Assembly (NCBI GenBank): GCA_036346405.1
Contig: CM070561.1
Coordinates: forward strand, 32,406,338 to 32,470,337
Direction of reading: 5' to 3'
Origin: Phyllostachys edulis
Taxonomy: Eukaryota; Streptophyta; Magnoliopsida; Poales; Poaceae
DNA: 64,000 nt
The notes beneath the pieces were generated by a model that saw only the letters and a program-made list of their open reading frames with translations, did no database searches and was not told where the DNA came from. This document shows positions 11,347-22,900 of the stretch, one piece after another. Numbering within the stretch: position 1 is the first letter of the stretch; the number at the start of each line of letters is the position of its first letter. A program made the position numbers and the translations under genes.

Positions 11347-12499
11347 GGAAGTAATGTCTCCATTTCTTCAATGCTTCTAGAATTGCCATGGCCTCTTTTT
11401 CATATGTAGACAATGCTACAGATTTTACTCCCAAAGCCTTGCTATAATAAGCAATTGGCCTTCCCCTCTGCATCATCACTGCTCCTATACCAATACCACT
11501 GGCATCTATCTCAAGGATGAAAGGCTCAGAAAAATTCGGCAATGCTAGCACAGGTGATGTGGTCATACATCTCTTAAGCTCTAGGAAGGCCTCTTCTTGT
11601 TGATTCCCCCCAAAAAAATGCACCTTTCTTCAAGACATCATGTAGAGGCCTGCAGATCAAACCATAACCTTTCACAAATCTCCTATAATACCCAGTAAGC
11701 CCTAGAGATCCCCTCACTTGAGTCACATTCATAGGTCTGGACCAATTCTTTACTGCTTCAATTTTGGAAGGGTCAGTAGATACACCCTCTCCATTAATGA
11801 TGTGTCCCAAGTAATCAATCTGCATGACAGCAAAGGCACACTTGTTGTATTTTGCAAAAAGATGTTCTCTCTGCAACAATTCCAGCATAGTCTCCGATGG
11901 TAGAGATGATCCTCCAAGCTTTAGCTATAGATCAAAATGTCATCGAAGAAGACCAAAATGAACTTCCTGAGATACTCACTGAATATGGAGTTCATTAGGG
12001 ATTGAAAAGTGGCAGGAGCGTTAGTGAGGCCAAAAGGCATAACCAAGTATTCAAAATGTCCAAAATATGTTTTGAAAGTTGTTTTGAAAACATCCTCTTC
12101 TTTCATTCTTACTTGGTGAAAACCGGATCTCAAATCCAACTTAGAGAAATATTGTGCCCCATGTAATTCATGCAATAAATCCTCAATTACTGGTATTGGA
12201 AGCTTATTTTTCACAGTTTGAGCATTAAGTTTTCGGTAATCGATGCACATCCTCCAATTCCCGTCTTTCTTTCTTACCAAAATAGTTGGCGAGGCATAAG
12301 GGCTCTCACTTGGCCTGATAATAGCAGATTCTAGCAGTTGTTTGACCTGTTTCTCCAACTCATTTTTCTGATGATATGGTACTTTATAGGGTCTCACATT
12401 CGGTGGAGATGAATTTGGCTTAAGTGGAATAGAATGATCACACAGTCTGCTTGGAGGGAGATCTGTAGGTTCGTTGAACACCCCTTGATACCTTTCCAA
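11291..12499 (-). pseudogene. Reverse transcriptase and RNase H of the chromovirus
   Basis: The RT has [45 protein letters not shown] and the catalytic box FFDDILIYS (12499 down to 11921), continuing in another frame with LGHIINGEGVSTDPSKI (11888-11574). RNase H follows with EIDASGIGIGAVM and STYEKEAMAI (11623-11291). In the last part TDHKSL is altered to TDKKKF near 11310. At least two frame breaks separate the pieces. Confidence 0.9.
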
Positions 12500-12564
12500 C
12501 AGTAGAAGTACTTCAGCAGGTATTGAATAATTCGGTTCCTTCCTCTTTTCTTCGCTATACTAGA

Positions 12565-13258
12565 TCATAACCCCATTACCTCCTTCTTGTAGAGTTTGTT
12601 GAGCTGAGCAGCACTAATAAACCTCTTCGAGTGTGAAGTTGTGAAGTCATGAAGTGTAACATCTTGTTGTCCATCTTTCCTTATAATCAGCTCCCTAGAT
12701 TTCAAATTAAGCTTGATGGGGCTGTGAGCATAAATCCAGTCACAACCAAATAATAGCATAAGATTGTAGCTTCAACACCTTGAAAGTTCCCATAAACTAC
12801 TCCCCTTGTATATTGTATTCACAGTTAGATAAGTGTGCTCCAGTGTACAGCACACCACCACCAGCCACTGTCACCCTTTGCAATTAATTGTTTTGTGCTA
12901 TGCATTGAGCACCTGTAGCAAACTTTAAATCAATGAAAGTATGTGAGCTGCCACTATCAACCAATGCCACTCCTCTCTTCCCTTTAATGGTGATAATTAC
13001 TGAAAAGGTGGCTACAATTGGTACTCCTTTTAGAGCTAGTAACGAAATTTGCAGTAGCTCCTCTTCGGCTGGAAGTTCCTCCTCTTTTTCATTATCATCT
13101 TCTTTCTCCTCATTCGGTACCAAACTCAATTCTCCTGTATCATCACTTTCAGGATCCACAACCATGATATTAAGCACCTTAGATTGTTTGCAGGAGTGCC
13201 CTGGGATCCAATTTCTGGCACAATACCAGCACTTCCCTGGTTCCCGGGTGATTACCAC
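12565..13258 (-). pseudogene. Gag zinc knuckle and aspartic protease of the chromovirus
   Basis: At 13258 downward the knuckle reads CWYCARNWIPGHSCK, the C-x2-C...GH-x-C form of this gypsy group. An acidic linker follows, then a protease with VALVDSGSSHTFID, whose DSG triad is intact. The protease tail (FGCDWIYAHSPI) is in a separate frame at 12759-12565, with stops between. Confidence 0.85.
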
Positions 13259-13333
13259 TAGATGTACAGATCTGTTAATTCCCTTCCCTGTATCAGTGTT
13301 ACTTCCTTGTCTATTACTCGCATTCTTGTAATA

Positions 13334-14405
13334 CTACTTCTGAAAGCCTCCCCTAGCAAAACCACCTCTCTGATAACCGGCATTAGAGATTGAGCCAGTC
13401 CTCTTGGCATTAGCATTGGCCCCCTTCTCTAAATCTTTAGACATCCAATAAGCCTCACAAAGGCTCTCGGGCCGATGTGGCTTAATATAGTGCTTGATAT
13501 CCTCTCTTAACCCTTTTACAAAACACCTCACAAAATAATCCTCTCTGAGCATTGGGTTTTCACTTTTCATGATTGCCATCAATTCCTCAAATCTGTCGGT
13601 GTACTGAGCTACCGTCGAGTTGTGTTGTTGTAATGCATGAAACTCCTCAATTATATCATAAATGCTATGTGCTGCAAATCTATCGCAAAGCTTAGACTTC
13701 AGCATAGACCAAGTGATAGGATTAGCTAAGATTCCCGAGCCTCTCAACCAATTGTCGGCTCTTCCAGTCATATATGATGTAGCCAAATCACACCAGTGTT
13801 CTTCTGGTACATTAGCCAACTCGAAGTATTTGTCACATTGCCTAACCCACCCCAAGGGATTATCACCGTCGAATACAAAAAAATCTAGTCAGGGTCCTTT
13901 TGCAATTGACTTCAAAAACTCCATACCCCTTTCCTCTTGGCTCATAATTCTATTCACTTGTTCCTTCACCCCTCTTCTATCACCAGTTCCTCCAAACAAA
14001 TTAAGGGTCGGAGAATCAATAGTAAGTACCTGAGCTCTTGGTGCCACTGAGTGCCCAAAGGGAGAGTTACTTGCATGAATACCTCCCTGCCTAGAGTGTT
14101 GTGGAATCCCAATGATGTTCAGGTCCAGATCTGCCAGCGCGTGGACTCTCTTCCTCATATCCTCTTCTGCTTTGGTCTCTGCATCAACCACCTTAGGACC
14201 TGTATCAACGACCGCGGGCTTCACCAGGGAACGCAGAAGCTCCTTGATCTTGCTCATCTCGCCTCTTAAGACATTCATATCATTTTGGAGCATTCCGATC
14301 TAAGCTTCTACCTGAACCTTCAAGTCCGCCATCTCATGCCTCACTGCGGATGAATCAGAACCTTCGGCTCCCTCACCTGCTCCATCCTTCTTACCGCCTC
14401 TAGTC
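13334..14405 (-). pseudogene. Gag (capsid region) of the chromovirus
   Basis: A likely start at 14405 (MMTRGGKKDGAG) runs into an in-frame TAG just before IGMLQNDM (about 14300). The retrotransposon-gag domain is read at 13855-13334 (WVRQCDKYFELANVPEEHW, WSMLKSKLCDRF, FEELMAIM, YFVRCFVKGLREDI). These are typical nucleocapsid-precursor motifs. Frame breaks lie near 13880 and 14300. Confidence 0.8.
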
Positions 14406-14494
14406 ATCATTCCAAGATCTGGAAGAACCAGGGGATTTTACGGTGAGAAGATATCACCAACCTTACTTCCCGCACTCCTCTAAGGAAAGGAAAT

Positions 14495-14507
14495 GCTCTG
14501 ATATCAA
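14495..14507 (-). other. Primer binding site, initiator-Met tRNA type
   Basis: On the minus strand TTGATATCAGAGC lies two bases inside the 5' LTR. It differs by one or two bases from TGGTATCAGAGC, the usual complement of the initiator methionine tRNA 3' end. Confidence 0.75.
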
Positions 14508-14509
14508 TT

Positions 14510-14953
14510 TGTCAAGAACCGATATTCAGAATAGAGGATTTGGGGACAAATTTCTCAATCGGGAACTCGACAAATAAGAGGAACAAAGCTACCAACTAAA
14601 TCCTAGCTAAGAATAGATGTTTTGGCATCAATGATGTCCCTTTTCCAACATTAACTGAGTTAATACAACTTGGGTTCCAAATTACCGAAGTAGAACCAAA
14701 ATTACGCATAAAAGTAACAAGAAGACCGAATTCATCTAACACCGCAACCATCGATTGAAGGAAGTCCTCTGGTGCGTCCAATCTTCATTGGGCCGATCAG
14801 ACCATGTTAGCATCCGTCCAATCTTCATTGGGCCGATCAGACCATGTTAGCAGCCGTCAGATCTTCATAATGCCGAAACATTTTCTTACTGGTCATCGTC
14901 TTCTTCCTCTGAACAGCTATATCCTAAAAACTGAAGAAGTTGCAGTACTGACA
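14510..14953 (-). repeat. 5' LTR of the minus-strand chromovirus
   Basis: Aligns along its whole length with 9204-9649, with scattered substitutions and small indels. It starts TGTCAAGAACCGAT and ends GCAGTACTGACA on the plus strand. Confidence 0.92.
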
Positions 14954-14958
14954 GGTGG

Positions 14959-15363
14959 GCGTTCGCCGTGTGCCGAGGGCTACAGTTAGAGCTAGAAGTT
15001 GGCATGGCCCTGCTCCGTGCACGCACAACGCCGCGCCGCGCCGCGCGTGGAGATTAGCCGAGTGGTGTGGTAACCGGGGGTTGCATGCCGTCAGTTGGCA
15101 GCCGGCTTGGGTGGCTGGGCTCGGTGATGGACCCTCGTAATTGCCCCTTTTCTTCTGCTCGTTCACCGGCTATCGACCTCACGCGCTACATCGTATTTCT
15201 CTCTCAGGACATGAGATTAAGTTGGGACGAACGGGAGCTCGATCAGCTCAGCAATAATGCTGATGCATTGCAATGGTGGAGAAGGTTGACTTCTTTTAAG
15301 AAAACAATCGCCTGCTTGCTTGCTGCCGTATTCGAATGGCTTAAGCAGGCCAACTCTACATGT
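14959..15363. other. Intergenic sliver between two insertions
   Basis: Without the two insertions, 9203, 14959-15368 and 19092 onward would be contiguous. It contains a GC-rich CGCCGCGCCGCGC stretch near 15030. No gene recognised. Confidence 0.4.
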
Positions 15364-16447
15364 ATGGTTGTAACATCCCAAAAATTCATAAATGCAGAAA
15401 TATGTGATTTTTAAAACATTTTATGTGATAGCTTATGTCGTTCTTCTTGGTTACATTTTCGAGACTTATTTGGATCGCATCATATTTTCTTGCCGGCATG
15501 GACGGTATGAGAATCAGAGAGTCACCAAAGGAAAATACCAGAACTAGATATCACTCTAAGATCCTGCCCTGGTTATTATTCCTATTCTTCCTAGCCTATT
15601 TTTTTCTCCCCGTTTCCTATTCCTCCAACCGACGGTTGTCCGAGGTGGTGCAACCAGGCTGACCCCCTTGGCTATGAACCAGTGGCAGTAGGCCTCTTTT
15701 TCCCCGCTTGGCGTCAAGACCGCAGGACCCGGGCGCGCTGGTAGGCACTATCAATCAGCCATTAATAGCCGTCGCTTTCCCGCCACGATGTCAGATCTTT
15801 GCCGCCGACCCAAATGAAATTACCCTTCTCCCTTTTTCCGAGCCATGCGAATGCATTGCGTGCTCTCGAGCGTTCTGCCCGTGATCAAGTACAACAACCC
15901 CGAGCTTCTCATCGCCTTCTCCACCACACCAATACTAGCCCCACTTTCTTCCTCCCTCAAGCAAGCTTGAGCTCCAGGTAAGGCTCGAGCACTCGCTTCG
16001 GCCGAGCGCCACCGCAAAGCCGCCATCACTGTTGACCCCTATCAAGTAAGGTCTTTCTTCCTTGTATGTGTCCGCTCACCTTCCATGACCCAAGAGGCAT
16101 TTCCCCCTTACTTGATTTCACCCTTTTGTTCACAGGAGCCGTCATTAACCTCGCTCTTCCTCTCTTCCGACCAGAATAGTCCTAACAGTTGAATTGACCC
16201 CACCGGTGTAGAATACCCCAAGACATCTCTTCAGGACCCTCTACCTGCTTCCCTGGAGCTATCCTGAAGATCGAAGACTACTCTCCTTCATCAAGCCACT
16301 ACAGTAGCGTGGAGCTTCTTTCGTTGTCACAGTCTATAGCCGCCTGACCAGCTTCGGCTAGCTCGTCCCCTCCGTGTCGTACCAGTACGTTCCTAGTGGC
16401 CACCAGATGCTCATACCCCTTTCTAGTTGCATGGAAGCATAGTCGAA

Positions 16448-16985
16448 TTTTCTACGACCACGTAGTCAAAACTCCTTCGACTACGTCTGGTCGAGTCTTC
16501 TACGACCACGTATAGTCGAAACTCCTTCGACTACACACAGTCGAGTCTTCTACGACCACGCATAGTCGAAACTCCTTCAACTACACGTAGTCGTACCACC
16601 CCCAACTATACCTCTTCCGACTGCACGCAGTCGTACCTCCGACTATACCTAGTCATACCTCCGATTACATGTAGTCATGCCTCCTTCGACTGCATGTAGT
16701 CGAAAACACTTTCTGATCATGTGGTCGAAATCACTTTCGACCAGGTGGTCGACGACCCCCTTCGACCAGGTGGTCAAAGACCCTTTTTCGACCAAATAGT
16801 CGACACCCCTTTCCGACTAGGTAGTCTAAACACAGTTTCAACCACTGTGATTCGACCACGGTGTTTTGACCACTGTGTTCAACCACACAGTTTGACCACT
16901 CAGTTTCGACCACTGAGTGCCGACCACTGACTTTCGACCACCCAGCTTTGACCATTGAGTCTCAACCACTAAGTCCGTGACTGTA
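16448..16985. repeat. Palindrome-rich minisatellite inside the solo LTR
   Basis: A 48-50 bp unit starting TCTACGACCACG recurs at 16451, 16499 and 16549. It then decays into shorter units built from TCGAC(T/C)A...(T/G)GTCGA words through 16985. Many units are themselves near-palindromic (GACCACGTAGTC, CGACCAGGTGGTCG). No coding potential. Confidence 0.85.
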
Positions 16986-18075
16986 CTAGTCTATGCCTTC
17001 AACCACACTGGTCTAATACTTTTGGTCTAAGACTTTGCATTCTTTGGAGTTCGTTTGAATGTTTGAATGTGATTTGAAGTCTTATGTGCTTATTTGCATT
17101 TTTCGGATGTTTCTATGTATATAGAGGCTGAAGCGATCGAAGGACCTCCGGCTGATCCAGGCCAAGACAGTAGTACTTCGAGCAACGTGAGTCAATACTT
17201 CGATCATGTTGCACCTAGTCTTTGCAAATTATGTTGCTTTAAATTATGAAATTGCATTGCTATGTTTTATGCAACTATATTGGTCTAGATCCTAGTTAAT
17301 GCCTTAATAATAATTGTGTATAAACTTTCAATCCTTGAATTTGGACACTATCCTTGTCACCCTAGAATTAACGGTTTACATACTAGTTAATAAGTCTGTA
17401 TCTAAGTGTCATGCTTAGCCTTACTTAGATACACTATCTTGTGGGCAACGATTTGCCCGAAACATCATTAAAAACCTTTGAAAAATGATATTGGGTAGTC
17501 GAGGCTCAGAGCCTGGCTGGTATGTTGGACTAAAAGATTATTTTCAAAACAAAATAAACTAGAAAACTGCTTTCGACTTGGGCGGATGGAAAGAGGGGCT
17601 GGTGCCAGGGGCACGAGAGGATGTGGGTATAAGGATGTACCGCCCAAGTCAAATAAGGACCGAATCATGTGATGACCTCTCATGTAAAACAGTACAACCA
17701 CAAGTCAGTAACACCTACGACCTGGCTAACTAATTTGTTTTGCCTCGGCGTGGCTTCGCCGTTGGGGATCTTGGTGAATAGTCGAGGAGAACGGTTACGA
17801 GAACCGCAGCGCTAAAGAGACCTTCTTGATTGGGCGAGTGGAGGCCCTAAGGAGGTGATACCTTATAATGAGGTGGAATATTGTAAAGGCCTTGTGATAA
17901 TCAATGTTAGCCGCACACCTACGAAAGTATGACGAGGCAGTATAAGTTAATTTATCTCTTGTGGGTAAAGTATACAAACTCTACAGAGTAAGAAAACTAT
18001 CTAGATAGCCGAGCTCACGGTCAAGAGTGGTACTAAGAACTTGCTTGATATAGCTTTCCTTTTCATAAAACCATT

Positions 18076-18080
<5 letters not shown>

Positions 18081-18113
<33 letters not shown>
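18081..18113. repeat. (GT)16 microsatellite
   Basis: Uninterrupted GT dinucleotides within the solo LTR. Confidence 0.95.
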
Positions 18114-18114
<1 letters not shown>

Positions 18115-19091
18115 AATGAAAAGGATGGGTTGGAGCCCACCAGCTGGAAAGATTGGGTTAGAGCCCTGATAGTTGAGAAAGCCTGGTCGGGGACCAGTGG
18201 TAAATACGGGATAGCCTGAGCATTGGGTGGTTGTAGCCACTTAATGATATAGGAGGTTAGACCTTCACTAGTATTTTACAAATGAAAACTCATTTATGAA
18301 ACCGATTTGTTAAAAATGTTAAGTCTCAGGATTTCTCTACTACTTGATCTAATTCAAACTAGCATTGTGCAAATAAAAGAACTCTGAACTTCCCTTGGCT
18401 AGCCTTGCATCTATAATAAACTGCATTGTGTGTTGGCTCGCGAGTACGGTTGTGTATTCAGGCTCGTCCAATATAATCTTTCAGACCCACTCGATCAAGA
18501 CCTCTACGACTACTACTCAGAGACTGGACCTGATGGTGGGGAAGATGGTGAAGCTTAGGCCGGGACCCCCAGTCGTTTGCCTATGGACAGAGTGAATGGA
18601 TCCACTATGACTTGTTCTGCTTCCGCACTCATCCTCGATTTTGTACTCTGACTTTTGTAGAATTGCTGCCTACATGACTCTTTTGTAAAACGGTTGGCCG
18701 CACGACCTGTTATGTAATATACTATGGACTTACACTATTTACATAGAGTACAGTTTATACGAGTGCTGATCACATCGAGCACGATTCACGCCGAGCATTG
18801 TTCACACCAAACACTGTTCATACCGAGCAATGTTCATGCATTGGGTTGCTCGGGCCTACCTCCTCAGCGTCGCACGTTGGCATCGGGTCGTAGACTCCGA
18901 CCGGCGTCCCCTGTCCTGCCCGACTATAACATTCGGCCAAGATCTGGCCGTGACCTGGTCTTAGACTTGGTCTGAGTTTTCCTAGTTATGCGAACGATCC
19001 TAGAGTGTATCTGTGTATACTATATACTGATCCAGCGAATATCACAGCTTGATAGTAGATTCCAAATTGCAAATTTGGGTCCAACAATGGT

Positions 19092-19976
19092 ACAGCAGCT
19101 AACGATCGTGCCAGTAGTCCTCGTCCATTCTTCAATCTCGAGAGCGGTTAACACGTCAGGCATGTATCTACCTGGTCCAGATGAGATCTAACCCAGCAAC
19201 TGCTGCTGCTACTTCTCTTTACGCAATCTTAAATACGGCTCTTTCTTATTCGATTCATACGCCGTACTTGTCAGAGTACATTTTTGTGGTCCATGCCTCT
19301 TCCAGGGCAATTCATGAAAGAAGCAATTCCAGGTGCTGCAGCGTGTACATCCCAGGGTACAGACATGCATTCACTTCGCCCAAGATACAGGTGTGATACA
19401 CCAACCCGGCATCAGGACCGGTGGTGAATTGATCGTCCGCGCAGCTGATTTGTGTGTACAGATTGATGGTGGCCGATGTACCGGCCACGGTAGACGATGA
19501 TGTACCAAGGCATGGACGTGCATTACATGACATGTACCAAGCAGTCGGGTGTCAATTATGTTCTAGGTTTTGATGTCCTGCAACCATTTGTTGCGATAAT
19601 TGCGTTGTGCAACGGCAATCCTAAGCATCTCCATTTCAACCCTGATTCGAATGTGATCGCTTTATATCCTTTCGCAGAGCAGGCAGTCGTTGCGATTTTC
19701 CTTTTACAAAGGAAAGACCATCGCATTGGAGCCCTCAGAGTTCAGACTGCAGACTAGTCTCCGTGTAAAATGCATCTCTTCCAACCCATTGAGAATCACA
19801 GCGTGGTAAAAATGGAGGCGATTGAATCGTACATGTTACAACCACGACAGCTAAAATACAAATGTTCTTACCAGGAAAAAGTTGCAGCAATTCTACATAA
19901 ACCTGTGTGTTCAACACATTAGAAATATGAGAAAAAAATTTCATTAGCTCATAAGCTTATCAGGTATGACCATCAA
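19092..19976. other. 3' flank and probable 3' UTR of the EER5-like gene
   Basis: Lies downstream of the TAG at 19977 on the minus strand. The first few hundred bases are likely 3' UTR. I cannot fix the polyadenylation site. Short open frames here (for example 19312-19533 minus) have no recognised motif. Confidence 0.45.
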
Positions 19977-22900
19977 CTAAACAGGCTTCCCATTCAACTT
20001 TGGGAAGGGGTCTTGTTTGCTGAGCACAAGAACTTTGCTTTTGTGAGCAAAGTATCCTTTTATGAGATTCTTGTATATTAGGCATGCCATGATGCATTCC
20101 ACCTGATAGCAAGGGGGGATTAGGTTCAATATATCATAGCAAACCAAGATACTAATTAGAAAAAATATTGCATCCCTAAAGCACCTCATCCACATCCATG
20201 TCGATTTCAAGCCATTTCAGAGCTTTTACCACGACTTCTAGCTTAATTTGATGTGCCTTAGCTGGTTCCTTCTGCCTCTGAATGATATGGCTGCAAAAGA
20301 ATAGCAAAGCCAAAAGGATTTAGTCATGATGGAATGTAAAGCATGACAATGACTCCTTCAAGTTTGCACTCACATTTTCTTTACTAATCTCTGGTAGACC
20401 TGGAGCTCAAGTTTCTCCAACACAAGGTAGACACCAGATTTTAAGAATCTTGCAAAATAAATATGCTATCAGTGACAGTGAAAAGGTTGAAACATTTTCA
20501 GCAGAGAACTATGTGAACTTACGGGCCTTCATGCCTTTCTAGAGCTTGCCTGAAAAGCCTGAGATCTCCTCTCTTAAGCGAGGTCACTATATCTGCATAC
20601 TGACAGATCAAATTACCACTTGTGCAAATCAAAATGAACAAGTAGGGGATATCTCTAAAGTAGGAGCGTGGATAAGGAACTATAACCTCAGCAAAAAGAA
20701 GTTACAAACATCTTTATGAAACCAAATAAACAATCCAAGGGAAAGCATATTTTGGCAAAAGTAATCAATACAACAATATAAATCAAGCACTGAGCACGTG
20801 TGACATCAGACTAAACTTTACCAAAACAGAGCTTACAAACAGAAATGGAAGTAACCCTATGTCATGTAAAACAGCAGTAATTGCTAAACAAAAAGAATAT
20901 TTAAGAATAGCAGTCGCTAAGCAACATCAGCCTGTGGAGCAACACTAAAACAAACCTGCCCACTTTATACTTTGGCTTGGTTTTCTCTGAGGTTCATTAA
21001 TAGAATTGATCATGATTTAAAAACCCAACTGTTAATCATGGCAGCAATATCATTGATGAATGATGACTAGGCGAAGTATACTTATCATAACCTGTCAGTA
21101 TGTCACCAGTCACGGTTCTAAGGGGAGGGTGGAATAAGGTTGTGATGAATGTCATTAAGGTTCTGATAAAGTTAATCATGCTTCACACAGGGTTCACAAA
21201 TCTTAGGTGTACTAAAGACTTCCCAACCCTTTTTTTTTAATCAAATACTATATAGACCTTAGGGTAAACGATAAACTAAAAAGTTGCCACCTCTAGGCCA
21301 ACTTGAGAATTATCTCAAAGAATCACCAAATTAAACATATAAATCTCACATCTCTCACAAGATTACCTCCTGTTGATGAAATGTACTTCTACCAGTAAAA
21401 TATCCAAAAGTGCTCAATATGTGGCTAAACGGTTCTTCTTTGTCATCTATCAATTAGGAATTTGCCCAATCCCACTCAAATGCCACTCGATCTTGCTTCT
21501 TGCAAAATACAACTCAATACATCTAAATGGCATCAGAGCCTAGTGTTCTGGCCTAATCAGCAAAATGTTGAGTACTAAGTGTAAACTACTTCAAAATGTA
21601 ACAAAAGCAATAACTTAAGTTCATGGGAGTAATTTGTAACAACCAAGATGCATGTTTTTGTAAGTGAAAAAGTGGATTGTCCCATGCAACTACATATATT
21701 GCTTTCCACAATTTCCTTCAGATTAAACAGTGTATGAGGATACATACCTCAAGCAGATTGTACTTCTCCAGGAGAGTCCTCCTTGGTAAAACACCAATTG
21801 AAAGCTTTACCGGGATAAGGAACTTCAAAATTCTCCTAGAAAATTGAACACAAAATAGAGTTTCAACACACGGCTGCCTCATAAATCACAAGCTACAAAA
21901 TCCCATGTAATACAAGTACCTCAAATTTGATTTTCTTTGAGAATTACAATGCACCAAAGCATAAGTTAGCTTCTGATCTGCCTGATTCAATTCAATGAAA
22001 CAAGAACAAAAGTTGATATTAGCAAACTCATCGTTCTGTAGGTCAAAGCATCTTAGAATAGCAGAATATAAATAAATGAACCTGCACACACATGCTCGCA
22101 CATGCACAGATGAGAGAGAGAGAGAGAGGGCTTACAACAAGCAAATTCTCATTAAACACTTCCAAGCGACCAGTATAATACATATAAGTGACCTGCACCG
22201 TCATGCATAATCAATTTTGATGGGGTCAAAATATACGTCAACATAACTGGTTATGCCTTCAGTAGAAAAGCAAGTCCCCAAATTCTGCTATCTTACCTTG
22301 TCTTTCACAGGGAAATCTTCAAAATCGAAATTTCTGGCGGTTTCGATGCTTCTTATGACACTACGACAAAGGTGAACTGTACCAAGCTGCATAATTTGAG
22401 CATCAACTATTAGCCTATTTATCTTAAACCATATACAAACAGTATGCTAGTGCATACTGCACTGTACTGTTCCTTTTAGCTACATTCAAGTGCTCTCTAC
22501 ATATTGTACGTATTATATTGTGTTACGTTAATAAAATCATATTATATAAGTTACATATTGAAGTGCAAAACTTTACAGTGAAAAAACCTACCCTGAAGTA
22601 AATTTTAAACAGCTGGCAGGTAACATACAGTGCTCCAATGCGTTTAGGTCCTTTCACCTGTAAGGGTGGAGATTCACCAACAACATAGAGTGAGAATCTT
22701 CAAAATACATCTGTTTAAGACAATGCAAATCATTTTCCACGGTGATGAAAATAAAAACCAAAAGAAACACCATGCATCAAAAAACTAACAATTGCCACAT
22801 TTTCAATGTAATGCCAGTAGAAAATGCAAAGTGAGTAAAAGTAAAAACTGAGAATAAATTTTACCCATTTACCTCCCCACAGTAAGAAAACCAACAGGAG

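Larger units (their letters stand above)
9204..14953 (-). mobile_element. Ty3/gypsy chromovirus, near full length, degenerate (5.75 kb)
   Basis: Two LTRs in the same orientation (9204-9649 and 14510-14953) bound the element. GGTGG is duplicated exactly at 9199-9203 and 14954-14958, so the insertion is intact end to end. On the minus strand the order is gag, protease, RT, RNase H, integrase, chromodomain, which is the Ty3/gypsy order. The integrase-terminal chromodomain makes it a chromovirus; short LTRs and total size suggest a Reina-like or related clade (inference). Stops and frameshifts occur throughout. By eye the LTRs differ at several percent of sites, so it is not a recent insertion. 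Confidence 0.93.
15369..19086 (+). mobile_element. Solo LTR, 3.7 kb, Tekay-type gypsy (inferred)
   Basis: Starts TGTAACATCCCAAAAATTC and ends GGGTCCAACA, with TG/CA ends. ATGGT is duplicated exactly at 15364-15368 and 19087-19091. There is no gag-pol sequence and no second LTR, so this is a solo LTR left by LTR-LTR recombination. Its length and TGTAACATCCC start resemble the long LTRs of Tekay/Del-type elements; that lineage call is inference. It carries the minisatellite at 16448-16985 and a (GT)n tract. Confidence 0.82.

Noticed and set aside
16430..16985. Possible CRISPR-like array of short repeats
   Set aside because: This is plant nuclear DNA; the units vary in length, have no unique spacers and degrade gradually within an LTR. 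It is a minisatellite.
19312..19533. 73-codon minus-strand frame downstream of the EER5-like gene
   Set aside because: No recognised motif; it lies in the probable 3' flank and there is no splice or homology support.
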